DNA from: Oryzias latipes
Lineage: Eukaryota; Chordata; Actinopteri; Beloniformes; Adrianichthyidae
Direction of reading: 5' to 3'
DNA length: 64,000 bases
Assembly: GCF_002234675.1 (NCBI RefSeq)
Contig: NC_019870.2
Location: forward strand, 1,508,485 to 1,572,484
Part shown: piece by piece, positions 10,292-22,257 of the stretch
Numbering within the stretch: the first letter of the stretch is position 1
Layout: the number at the start of each line of letters is the position of its first letter
Notes under the pieces: generated by a model
Seen by the model: only the letters and a program-made list of their open reading frames with translations
What the model was told of the DNA's origin: nothing
The model's database searches: none
Position numbers and translations under genes: made by a program

Positions 10292-11700
10292 CTGCAGGAG
10301 ACGGGACACATCAAACCCGTGAAGAGGCTCGGATTTCCAACATTTTATCAAGAAACGGATTTCATTTGTTGATCAGTGGAACAGGAAGCTGAAAAATCTC
10401 CACTGACTCCACCAGACCAGCGCAGCAGATGCACCATTTCAATCCCGTTTAGCCCACAGTGGGAGGGGCTAGTGGAATTAGCTTCGCCCAGCAGGTGCTG
10501 GAAATGGGCGTGGCCAGTGAGCAGCGTTTCAGGCTCACGGCAGCTCTGGTTTCCAACAGCAACGGATCAACCTTTGTGGTACTTTTTGCTCTCAACCAAT
10601 CAGGACACCCACGGGGTTGGGAGGGGCATCCTAGCTGGAGTTTACTCCGCCCACCTCAGCGGTAACGTGAAAAAGGTATAGCGATCGTTTTTGGTGGATC
10701 CACCCACCTGCCAATCAAAACGAAAAGCCCAAAATGTTGTAGACGTTTGAGCGGGTAAACCAGAATTTTAGAGTTTAAACCTCAGCAAAGGAAGCAGGAA
10801 GCTGCACAGAACATCCCTGCACTTTCATTTGAACAGGTGATGTTTGTTATTCTTTTCAAGTTCTTGGACAGGAATGGCACCGGCAGATCACATGACCCCA
10901 AACTCTGCCTAAAATTATCCTAAACGGTGGATTTCTGTTGATCTGCCAAAAAAAGGAACATTTAATCTAGATTAAATATGTCAAATAACCTGGATTTAAA
11001 TAGTTAGAGGGTTTTTGTTGTTCTTATTGAAAAATGTGAAAATGTATAAATACTATAAAATAATAAAGCAGCAGTCTACGCTGAGGTGAGCAGAGCGGGG
11101 CTTTTTTATTCATCTGCAGGTGTTTTTTTTCATTTGACATTAGGTTCATTTATTTTTTTATAAAGTTTTCATAACAAATCAGATTATTTTAGTCTTAGTT
11201 TGCTCTGGTTTTCTGTGCTCTGAAGGAGATTGGTGATGAAGAGCAGGTCAGGGTGAGGTTTAAAGCGGTGGTCTTCCTCGTCACGTGGTTGCAGCATCTC
11301 TGATGGGGGACAAAGGACAGCAGATGGGGGGGGGGGGGGTCGGGGGGTTAGGCGCTAGCTAACAGAAAGCAGCAGCTAAAACCCGCCTAAATCCTATAGA
11401 GCCCCCCCGCAGACACGAAGCCATGCTGCGGTTTGAAACGTCCGCACTAAAACGGGAAAGCCGCTCCTGCGGGATTACACCGCGCTCGCGCTCTCCGGGG
11501 CTCAGCATCGTTACATAACGGGACCCGTTAGCCCTCGCGCCGCGCTAGCTAAAGAACGCCGCTCATCCCGGAGAGAGATGAGGATGACAGTCGGTGAGGA
11601 AGGAACACACCTGTGGGATAAATCATGTCAACGGAGTGTGTCAGCTCCACGTGGGGGGGGGGGGGGGGGGGGGGGTTAGAAGCGGGAAAGGGGCGCTCAC
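10292..11700. other. vdac3 intron within the 5' UTR
   Basis: Lies between the acceptor before the coding first exon (CTCCTGCAG on the minus strand, exon border at 10291) and the donor of the non-coding exon at 11701. It includes G runs at about 11328-11339 and 11653-11675. A single ATCACATGACCCC at about 10888 resembles one unit of the 4010-5634 array. Confidence 0.5.
11653..11675. repeat. 23-base G homopolymer
   Basis: Uninterrupted G run just downstream of the vdac3 non-coding exon in transcript sense (there it reads as C23, about 25 bases inside the intron). Confidence 0.9.
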
Positions 11701-11840
11701 CTGTGCAGCGGAGGTGAAAACGAGGCGGAGTCTGCGGAGCCGCGAGCGTCCCGGGCGTGATGCTGCTGCGACTGACAGCTAGCTAGCTTAGCAGGACGCA
11801 GGGCACGATGAAGGAGACCGAGGAGAGCCGCCACTGAGCA
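11701..11840 (-). other. vdac3: Probable non-coding first exon of vdac3 (5' UTR)
   Basis: On the minus strand a CACAG|GTGAGC donor ends a GC-rich, CpG-containing stretch at 11701. It would join to the acceptor at 10292, four bases upstream of the initiator ATG. The 5' limit is a guess from the end of the CpG-rich zone. Confidence 0.5.
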
Positions 11841-11846
11841 TGCGCG
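11836..11846. promoter_or_regulatory. NRF-1-like site near the vdac3 start
   Basis: On the minus strand CGCGCATGCTC matches the NRF-1 core (CGCGCATGCGC) at 10 of 11 positions. NRF-1 is known to drive many nuclear genes for mitochondrial proteins, which fits a porin gene. Binding is an inference. Confidence 0.35.
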
Positions 11847-13547
11847 GCGGTCAGGAAGCCTGAAGTGATGGGAAAGGTCAATCCCATCAAGCCCTGGGCT
11901 TTTTTAGAGAAATGTCTAAAAGTGCCAACAAAATAGAGGCAGGATGCAGTTTTCCCCCCTTTGTCTTATACAAGATAATCAAAAGTTTTTTTTTTGTATC
12001 CTTAAAAATCCACTCCAATTAAAAAGGTGCTTATAGGTGTTTTTAACACAACTTTGATGCATTTTCTCATGATTGAAAACATTTATAAAGAAAATAAGGT
12101 TAAAAAATACATATCCGCATAGTTCTTTATTCAAATTGAACTATGAATAAAAGAAAAACATGTGAAAAAGATCGTATTTGTCACGTAGAAACTACGGTGG
12201 GCGGGCCAAAGTCTTCCTGCTCCGCTCCATTCTGATGCATACGATCATCGTGCTCATCTGAAGCATTGACTATATGAGAACGGCAGAGAAGCTTAGAGGA
12301 AATCCACCAATAAGCTAATCAACAACACAAGTCTAATGAAGTGCAAACCATCATTAGCCGTGTGGCAAACGTCGCTCCAAATTCTACTCCAGCAGTGCAG
12401 TTGGTCGTATTTGGCGTTAATTTCCCGAAGTGGAACCTAATAAAGACGAGCATTTCAAGACGACTATTTATGAATCCACTGTGTTCTGATGATGAAAACA
12501 TAGATAGATATAAACTTTATTAATCTCCAGAAGGAGACATTCAGTTTTCTCAATTCAAGTTTGAGGTTTTATTTTAAAAAAGCACTTTTTTTCTGCAAAA
12601 AATGGTCAAACGCAATGCATTGTGGTCTATACTCCCCAATCTAGTGAGCATCAAATCAAACTTTATCTCATACATCTTGCAACTCGACGCGCTTTAACAT
12701 TTGAAACAAACAAAAAACACAAAATATTACAAAAAACAACAACCCGCCCCTCCGTTAACACACAAGACTCATGACCCCACACACAATGAATACTGGTAAA
12801 AGTGACTTCTAAAAAAACCTGAGGCTTGGCTCTGCTGTGAGAAAAAAAGTATTTGTTCATCCAAGGGCGACAACCACCAACCAAGTCCTGGTAGAAAAGA
12901 TCCCCATAAGAAACACTGGGGGTAAAATCATAATAAGATGCTAAAATTAAATAAATAAAATGTTTTTTTTTTAAAACGTAAAATTGAGAACAAGATTAAT
13001 GGAATAAAAATATATAAAACTAACAGAATAAGCAGATAAGATCAACTTATCATCCATGCACACAGGTTTGTTTTTTTTGCAGAGACTTCTGGGAAATTTC
13101 ACGGGCTCTGTGTTTGGGAGTTGTAGATTCGGACAGCTCTACAAAATGACAAACGTACCATAAAGTGCGCTATGTAGTCAGTAGTAAAGGAATTCAAACC
13201 GAGCCCCCCTATAACATGAGAACGCCCCTGCCGATGTGCCTGTGGGAAACAGCGCCCTCTGCCGGCGGAGCCCCGCAGCTCTGCCGCGGTCCTCCTTAAA
13301 AGTCAGCGACAAACATGGCGCTTTTCCGCGTTGGTGGGGGGACGTGTCACGTCCTGCCCCGCCCTGAACGAGCACCGACTCGCCGTTATCAGCCGCGGAG
13401 GCTCCGGGCTGTCAAAAGTACACAGACATCAATAATCGCGGGTCCAATGGTCAGGCGGCCCCGCCAGCGTCTGCCCGCCTCACACTGCGGGCGGACCTGA
13501 ACCCGCGCGGACGCATCCTCAGCAAGGAAAGTTCGGCTGGTGCAGAG
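11847..13547. other. Divergent intergenic region vdac3 / slc25a1
   Basis: About 1.7 kb separating two genes transcribed away from each other. The middle (about 12440-13205) is a transposon remnant. The 13200-13547 part is CpG-rich and is the likely slc25a1 promoter and 5' UTR. It contains an upstream ATG frame (13315-13500) that ends before the real start. Confidence 0.5.
12440..13205 (+). mobile_element. MITE copy, same family as 28135-28481 and 53775-54222, interrupted
   Basis: Shared blocks include CGCAATGCATTGTGGTCTAT, CTAGTGAGCATC, AGACTTCTGGGAAATTTC and GTAGATTCGGACAGC, in the same order as in the other copies. A LINE-tail-like piece near 12505-12540 and about 400 bases of other sequence (about 12655-13070) interrupt it. 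Confidence 0.6.
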
Positions 13548-16500
13548 ATGTCAGAACCGACCCGGTTCGTGAGTCCCTTCCACAGACCGCGGATGGTGGC
13601 CGCCGCGGCTCCGGCGGGGAAAGCCAAGCTCACCCACCCCGGGAAGGCGATCCTAGCGGGTAAGCAGCGGCTCGAACCCCTCCAACTTCTGCTCAACTCT
13701 GCGGGCCGAGACCCCCCCTCCCGAACCTTAGCAGATCCGGCACCGAAACCCTGCAGCAGCCTGCGGGGAAACGCGCATGACGTCACATCTGTAAACAAAC
13801 ATCCAGTCACTTCTGGAGGATTTATTCCAAACTTTCAGAACAAAAAGTTTACGCACTAAAACCGTCCGATGACTATTTTATTCATTTAGGACCTCAAAGC
13901 GATTTAGCAGTTTGTCAGACTAACAGATTCAGTGTTTATTCCGTTCACATGTTTATTCCATGGTTTGAAAGGTTTGCTTGGAGTCGTTTGCATCTTCATC
14001 ACTCAGAACTGAGGATCACACCCCAAACTCCTCATCATCATAATCCAGTGAAGAACATTTCGCCTCAATAATCAGAATGAAACTTTGTGTTTGTTTAGTT
14101 CTGAAATGTCCCTTTAACTGCACTGAGAGAGAAAAACCTCTTTAAATGTGAGTTCCTGTGACTTGACCTCCTTTCTTTGCACGTATTTGTGCTTTGTGAG
14201 CCTTGAAGCGACCGTGATCTGCTCTGGAACCAGCAACGTGTGTGGCTTATCTTCTGCAGTGCAGCTAAAGATCCAGCAGGCAGGAGAACGGTGGGAAGAT
14301 AAGCTGAAGAAGAGCCATAGCCCGGTTCCACCATCAAACGTGTGACACGTGTTCGGACCTTTGACCTTTGCACCCACCCGTTTCCTGTCCCGTCTCTGCA
14401 GCGGTTAATCAGTGACCAGAAGTCAAAGTTTACACAGCTAGGGAGAGAGGTCACGCCGAGTGACCCCACGGGGCTGCAGGGAGCAAACGGGGAACAGGTT
14501 TGTTTGTTGTTCTGAGGCTGCTGACAAACCATGACAAAGCACTTTGCTCTGTCAGCCTGAGCGCACACCAGAACCCGCCCACCGCTCTGAGCGGCTCGCT
14601 CCCAGAGTGCAGCGGTTGGAGCCCAGAACCGCAGCGGCACATGACGGTGGAGCCACGAACCAGCCAGACGGAGACTCCCCCCCTCATTGGCTGGAAGGCA
14701 TGAGCTGACTCTCTAGAACCCAGGGGGCGGGGCTTCTCAACAAATGCTTTGCTGTAAAAAAGAATGTAATTAAGAAAACGCCGTTTTAGAAGTTAATAGA
14801 TTACAGTTTCTAACCAGAAATGGAGCAAGAACTGAACAACAAACAAACTAGAATGGAAACAGGTCCAGAATATGAACAAATAGATCCGTCGCAGATTTAA
14901 TGTAATGTGAAATAGTGAGATAAAATACTAATCAATGGCATCTTTATTGACTGCTAAGCATTAGGAATGCAAAGACTCGATTTCTCCATGATTTGGTTCA
15001 AATTAGGTCACAGTTTTGTTTTTATTCGATTTGTTTATTAAAAAGAAAATCATAAATATCTTTTTATAAAATTGCTAATAAGCGAGTAACAGTGAACATA
15101 AACCTACTGAGTGTGATGTAATAAATAAATACATTATAAATCCCTCTTAAATGTAGCCAGGGGCGGAGCTAGAACATTTTCTTTGGGGGGCAAAACACCA
15201 GAGTGGGAAGCTATTACAAGTAAAACCATTAAAAATAGACATTTCTAACAGTTTTATTGTTTTAATTTTGTTATTTTTTGCAATACCTAAAGAAAAAATC
15301 TGTTGCTGATTTCAAAAATGATACTATTATTGACTTAAAAGTTTGGGGGCACAGCTTTTTGCTAGGGGGGCTGCTCCCCTAGCTCCGCCCCTGAATTTGG
15401 CCCAACACGCGCCGCTCAACTGGGTCCAACGGCGTGACGCGGTTCGGTTTTGAACTGCGGCGTTCCTGTGAAACACCGACTCATCCATGTGGCAGATAAC
15501 AGATAAATGTGAACAGAAGTCAACAGCGTCTTCTTTTCTCTCCAAAACCCTCAAAGTTTTCATGTTAAAACTTCATCCTGACATCCTTTCATGAGGTCAC
15601 GGTGACGGCTTCGTCGTCTTCGCCGCTGGAATCCTGGATGAATAGAAAGTCCTGTTGGACCTGAACAGAGAAGACGACTGCAGACTCTCACAGTCCTCTC
15701 TGGTGCGGTGGAGGATTCTGCCTTCAGGGTGGAGGAACCCGATGCTCCAGATGACCACAGACCCCCACATCCTTTGTCCCCCCCTCCAACGCATCTGTCG
15801 AGCTGTACGACCAGTTCTCACAACGTTCCTGTGACGCTCCTTTCATTTCTGTTCTTTTGTTTAAACGCTTTCAAGGCTTTTTTTTCCTTTTCTTCTAAGT
15901 CGCCCTGCAGCAGGCGATCCGCCCCCGAGTCCATTTGTGTGGCTGCTCTGGTTCCGCTCTGTTTTGTTTTGTGGGTTTTAACCATTTAAACCAGGGGGGT
16001 TGGAAAACATCGATTTGGCGACATGTCGCGACAGTTCATTTGGTGAAATCAAAATCAGCTGATTCATGTTGATCTGGAAAACGATTGAAGAATTACAGCA
16101 GGTTAACGAACATGTGCTATTTAGGAGTCGACTGTATATGAGAACTGGACGGAGTGACCCCTCCCCTCTGGCGTTCCAAACAGGAAGTGGCCCCCCCAAG
16201 CCAAAAGCCCGTAGACGTCTGTAGAGAAACAAACAGCTGTTCCTCACTCATTTGATTGGTCAGAAGAACCTTCTGGTTAATAAACCTCTTCTTCTCAGGG
16301 ATGGTGCCACTCAGTCCAGTTCTCAGATACAGTCGATGGTCCGATGTGACGGATGGCTGTCCAACAGTCGTTCCCTGGGTCAGGTGTCACCGCCTTCACT
16401 GCTGGTTTGGTTCGCAAGTTGAGATTCAATTTCAATCCTGCTTCAGCAGAAACTGGTTGTAATTTATCCGAATGTCAGAAAGTTATGAACCAGTCAAGAC

Positions 16501-19500
16501 GATCAAAGAGTTTTTTCTTAACTTGTCCTGTCCAGCCGTTGGACAGATTTTACTGTTACGGTCGGGGTTTATGTGTCTTTGGAGACACGAGGAGTATATT
16601 TGTATAAACCTCTTTTGTTTTTGAGGATAAACTTTAAATATGTAACATTTCTAAAAACTGGAAACCCAGAAAAGATTTGACAACAAACTGCTATAAAATA
16701 TCAATTGGTGACTTTATTGAATGAATATTTCCGTGTTTTTTTTAAACGAAGTCTGAATACTCTGAAAAACAACATCCGTTAATTTGTGAAGGGTTTCTTT
16801 TGACAGGTGATGTTTCAGGTCTTCCTTCATGATGGACTTGATAAACTGGTTCCCCGTGGCGCCTCAGCGTCCTGCAGAGGCGGGCTGCAGGTACGGGTTT
16901 GCAGACGGTGGTCTAGCTTGATCACTAGGTACAGAGAGATGTGGGCGTGTCTTAAGCGGCGAATGCTCTGTGAGTTTGGACCACGGCTGGATTCCTCTGC
17001 ATGTTTTTTGGAGATGCATGTCCAAAGCCTGGGCGCTGGACTTCAGAGGCTTTTGTTTGTCACCTTGTCATGTTCAGAGGAAAAGCTCCCCCCCCCTCGC
17101 ACCCCCAGATATGAAAACGTAGCTCCTCCACCTCAGGTTTTTCCCTCCCTCTGGGACTTGTGAGCCTGCTCTGACATAAAGCACAGTGTTGAAGGCCACG
17201 CCCCCTCCGCTTGAGGGGCGGGGTTCCACTGACAGAAAGTTACAGCAACTCAGTTAAGGTGGAACTGCTCTGCAATTGTTAGATGCAGATGATTTTTTTT
17301 AAATCTCATCCATTCATCTCATCTATTGTTTTTACACTTCCATTTTCATCTTTGTGTGAATTTTCCTTCACTTGTGTTGCATGTTGGGTTTGTTTTGTGA
17401 CACAACTGACTTTTTTGTGTTAAAAGTCTGTTTCACTTGAATGATAAAACCCTCATAACTGTGTCTGTTGTCCTTTTTTTAAGGTGGAATTGCTGGAGGA
17501 ATAGAGATCTGCATCACCTTCCCTACAGAGTACGTTAAGACTCAGCTGCAGCTCGACGAGAAAGCCAACCCCCCCAAATACAGAGGAATCTGTGAGTAAA
17601 GATGCTGTCGGGGGGAAAATCTGAGCCTCATCCGTTAACTCCTCTCCCAACTTTTTCTGGAAACTTACAAAAGAGGAAAAATACAACCTGCTGGCCTGAA
17701 ATATAAAAAAGGTTTAGTTTTGGATTATTTTTTAGGTTAAATTTACTTTTTTTAGTTTTTATTATTAGCTCTTGTTTGTTTTAGGAAATGTATAATTTTT
17801 AATTACATTTTTTATGAAATAATAACATTTATAAGCCAGGTTAAATTCATTTAAATCCTTAAAAAAATGTTTTTACAACATCAGTGACTGAATAATTTAT
17901 GCCTGAAAGAAAAGGAAAAACAATCATTTAGAGGGAAAGAGTCTTACAAACAAACTGAAGTTTAAATGTGTGACTGTAGAGTTTATTAAAGAGAATTTAA
18001 AAAACAGAGCAGAAAATGGAGAAAATAGAAATTCATAATGTAAACTGAATTCCTAAATTGCCCCATAGTGCAGTTTGTAGCATTTTTCTGATAACATAGA
18101 TGAGGAAAATGACATTTCTGAGTGTTTCTTCATTCAATAGGTTGTAAATCAGCAGCAGACAAATGATGCCGTTTGAGGAAAAGATCGTATTTGTGATGTA
18201 GAGACTACGCTGGGGGGGCCACAGGCTCCCTAAACAAACAAACAAATGCGTATTTCAGCAGGAGACCTTTGGGGGCAGACGTTTGTCAGCTGAAGCTCAG
18301 AGAGGATTTCTGACCGTCAGCTGACTTCCTCTGACTCTTCCTCCTTCCTCCAACAGCCGACTGTGTGAAGCAGACGGTCAGCGGTCACGGCGTGCGGGGA
18401 CTCTACCGCGGTCTGAGCTCGCTGGTCTACGGTTCCATTCCCAAAGCCGCCGTCAGGTACCGCCCACTCTGCAGAAAACGCCGTCACGCCCAACAGACGC
18501 AGAAATCCACGCAGACGCACAGCCACAGAAAAGTCTTTCATCGTTCACTGCAAAAACCCTAAAAAGAAGCAAAAATGTTTGTCTCATTTGCTCTCAAAAT
18601 ACTTTTTAACAAAGTACTGAGACAAAAGAACTTCAATTCAATTTGAATTTATTACAGTTGACACGTTTCCTGTCAGATTTCTTATTAATAATGAAACCTT
18701 TGTCTAAAAGCAGGTCATTTTACCTGAGTGAGGTGTTACCTGTCAGTCTGTCCATGAAAGAATTTGTTGGTTAAACTTCAAATGGATGTACATGATACGA
18801 GGTTTTTTTTAAGTTTTCCAGCTGTGAAATTCTCACTGTGAAGCACAGGGGAGGAACTAACATGGTATGGGGAGAGAGCGCTCATGGAGGGGCTGCTGTC
18901 ATTTTTAAACCAAAACCATCAACTCTCAAACCTGTTTTGTTTACATGAATGAAGCTGAAAGAAAAGGAAGCAGTTCAAGGTGAAACTGTCAAAATAAAAG
19001 CGTTACCCATGTGTCCGAAAAACCTTTTTTTTTACTGGAATTAGTCAGAAACTCAAACTGAGTTTGTTAAACAGTTTTTGGGAGATTAAAAATTATTCTG
19101 CCTGGTCTTGATGACTTCACTGAGTTCAGTTTTGGTCTGTTTCTGTAGGAATTCTAAACTGGACACTAAATTGTGTTATTGTGTTATTGTGTTATTTGTT
19201 ATCTGTTGTTTTTGAGCTGTGGTAACAAATCCATATCCTCTCTGTGGGATCAGTTAAAGTTCACTAAAATCCTAAAACCAGTGGCTCCTCCCCGCTGTTC
19301 CCAGCTTGGACGATTGGATGAACATTGGAGATGAAATCTGCCAGATGGAAAGACTAAAATACTCACTTCAGACACAGTTCCCCACATTTTTGGAAGATAA
19401 TCACAAATCTATGTTAATCACTTGCAACAAATGGAAGTCATGTCTGACATGTCCTCCCTAATAAAGCATCCGCTGTTGTTGCTGTTTTGTTTCTTGTTAG

Positions 19501-21131
19501 ATATGTTGTTGAAAAAAGAAAAGAAATGTTGTGAATAGAGAGACGAATATGGATCCCAAATTGGCCCTAAGTGAATTTAAATGTATTGTTTTATAACTTT
19601 CTCAATGTTCATAAATAATGTTTGGGGGGAAAAAGGAAGTAAGAAGGAAAAACAAACAAACAAAACAGCCATTTGTTCTGTTTTAATTCAGGCTAAAGTT
19701 CAGGTTTTTCCCCTTTGCGATCATGACTCCCTGTTTGTCCCCCCCCCCCCCCCCCCCCCCCCCCCGACAGATTCGGCATGTTCGAGTTCCTCAGTAATAA
19801 AATGCGGGACGAGAGCGGAAAACTGGACAGCAAACGAGGATTCCTGTGCGGGCTCGGCGCCGGAGTTGCAGAGGCCGTGGTCGTTGTCTGCCCCATGGAG
19901 ACCGTTAAGGTCTGACCTGCAGAACGTGGCGACATGCAATGATCCACACTTTAACCGCATGTCATACGTGTGAAAATGACCACAGCAGACATTAAAAGTC
20001 ACCTTTTTTTCTCATGAGCTGATAAACACACCTGTTTGAAATCATACCTGGTATAAGATATAAATGTTCTGTCATGAAGAGCCTCATAGTGCAGAAAGTA
20101 ATGAGGGAATTCAACTCATAAGAAAATGAAATAAAGTGAGTTTTTGGTTAAAATAAAAATATAATAACTTCATCATCAGCAAAAGACGACACAGTAACTC
20201 AGAGCTTAATTGTCCAACATCATCAGAACAATCACCATGACAACCAACTGCTGCAACCAGCTAGTAATAGTAACTTTACTGACAGAATTATTTCAAACAA
20301 GCCTAATATTTGGAGTAAAGTTGAAATATTAATTATTAAATTGTTTTGTTTTTATTGCCTTAATTTTGTACTTCCAGATCCATTGTGGATTCATTCACAG
20401 AAGAAATAATATCCATATTTACAACTGCAAAAGGTTAAATGGCTATAGACAAAAAAAATACCAAAGTGGCCTAAAAATTAATAATGATGCTACAAATACC
20501 ACAAAAACTGATAAAAACATACATATGCTGTAAATATGTGCAAAAGAGATGAATAAATTACTTAAACAATTTAGCAAAATATTTGAAAAAAAGCTTTAAA
20601 AAGTCACATGTGCTATAAAGGTAGTTAACCTGTCAGGGTGAAAACCTGTTTAGAAATCATTGCCTAAAGTGGAAATGATTCAAAACAGTTTTTAAAGGTT
20701 TGCTGACTGGTTAAACATTGAATAAATGCAGGGAGCGGAACGTTTTCAGGGCGATTTGAACTTTTTCCTTCATCAGTTTACGGCTAAATAATTCAAAAAG
20801 AGCAAAACCAGCAGGAATCTACAGACCAACAGACAGACAAACACGGAGAAGACGCCACATTTAAAAATGAAATCTAACACTGACTTATTCACTAATGAAC
20901 TCCTATTCTGAACACACCAAACAAAATAGGTTTATTTCAATCAATCAATAAAGACATCTTAAAGATATCAATATTATATTGCATATATTTCAAACATAGT
21001 TTGGATACTTCATCAGGAATTCATCAAGGAAAATGTTTTTTAAGTGACAGAAGAAGAAATACACAAACAAATATACACACATATACACACATATATGTGT
21101 GTATATTTGTTTGTCTGTCTGTCCATCTATC

Positions 21132-21195
<64 letters not shown>

Positions 21196-22221
21196 TATAG
21201 TTATATAGTTATATATATATATATAGTTATATATATATATATATTTGTATTGTATCGCTTCAATTTCAAGTTGTCTCAGTGAATGTCTCAGGCAATGGAG
21301 AACAGAGGATACAGTGCTGGAGGACAGATCCTCATGGGAGGACAAACCCCTGCATGGGATGTACCACCGGACCATAACTGAAGTGGCTAATATCAAGAAG
21401 TCCTACCAATGGCTAGAAAGGGCTGGCCTACAGGACAGCACCGAAGCGCTCATCCTGGCAGCCCAGGAACAAGCCCTGAGCACCAGAGCAATAGAGGCTC
21501 AGATCTACCACACCAGACAAGACCCAAGGTGTAGATCTACAACACCATACAAGACCCAAGGTGTAGATCTACCACACCAGACAAGACCCAAGGTGTAGGC
21601 TGTGCAAAGAGGCGCCTGAAACAATCCAGCACATAACTGCAGGGTGTAAGATGCTGGCAGGGAAAGCATACATGGAGCGCCACAATCAAGTGGCTGGAAT
21701 AATATACAGGAACATGTGTGCAGAATATGAACTGGAAACCCCAAGGTCAAAATGGGACATACCTCCGAAGGTGGTAGAGAATGAGAGGGCAAAGATCCTG
21801 TGGGACTTCCAGATCCAGACTGATAGGATGGTGATGGAGAACCAACCAGACATTGTAGTGGTGGATAAAGAACAGAGGAAAGCCGTTGTGGTGGATGTGG
21901 CAGTGCCAAGCGATGGGAACATCAGGAAGAAGGAACATGAGAAACTGGAGAAATACCAGGGACTCAGAGAAGAACTGGAGAAAGCCTGGAAAGTGAAGGT
22001 GACAGTGGTGCCTGTGGTAATTGGAGCACTCGGGGCAGTAACCCCCAAGCTGGAGGAGTGGCTACAACAGATACCTGGAAAGACCTCAGACCTCTCAGTC
22101 CAGAAAAGCGCAGTGCTAGGAACAGCTAAGATACTGCAGGACCCTCAAGCTCCCAGGCCTCTGGTAGAGGACCCCAGCTTGGAGGAGAAACCACCCGCGG
22201 AGGGTGACTTTATTATATATA

Positions 22222-22257
<36 letters not shown>

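Larger units (their letters stand above)
13660..17483. other. slc25a1 intron 1
   Basis: 3.8-kb intron containing a CRE match at 13778, a hAT-like MITE at 15158-15393 and a TIR element at 16129-16335. The remainder looks unique or decayed; I see no nested gene. Confidence 0.6.
17592..19770. other. slc25a1 introns 2 and 3
   Basis: AT-rich intronic sequence around exon 3 (18357-18456). Holds a short piece of the CGTATTTGTGATGTAGAGACTACG repeat near 18184, a Tc1-like fragment (18838-18905), and a LINE-tail-like TCTGTGGGATCAGTTAAAG near 19241. It ends with the C27 tract before exon 4. Confidence 0.5.

Noticed and set aside
13315-13500. Upstream ATG frame of 61 codons before slc25a1
   Set aside because: No similarity I recognise. 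It stops before the carrier start and is at most a uORF in the 5' UTR.
19581-19973. Open frame spanning slc25a1 exon 4
   Set aside because: It reads through the C27 tract in a frame different from the carrier protein.
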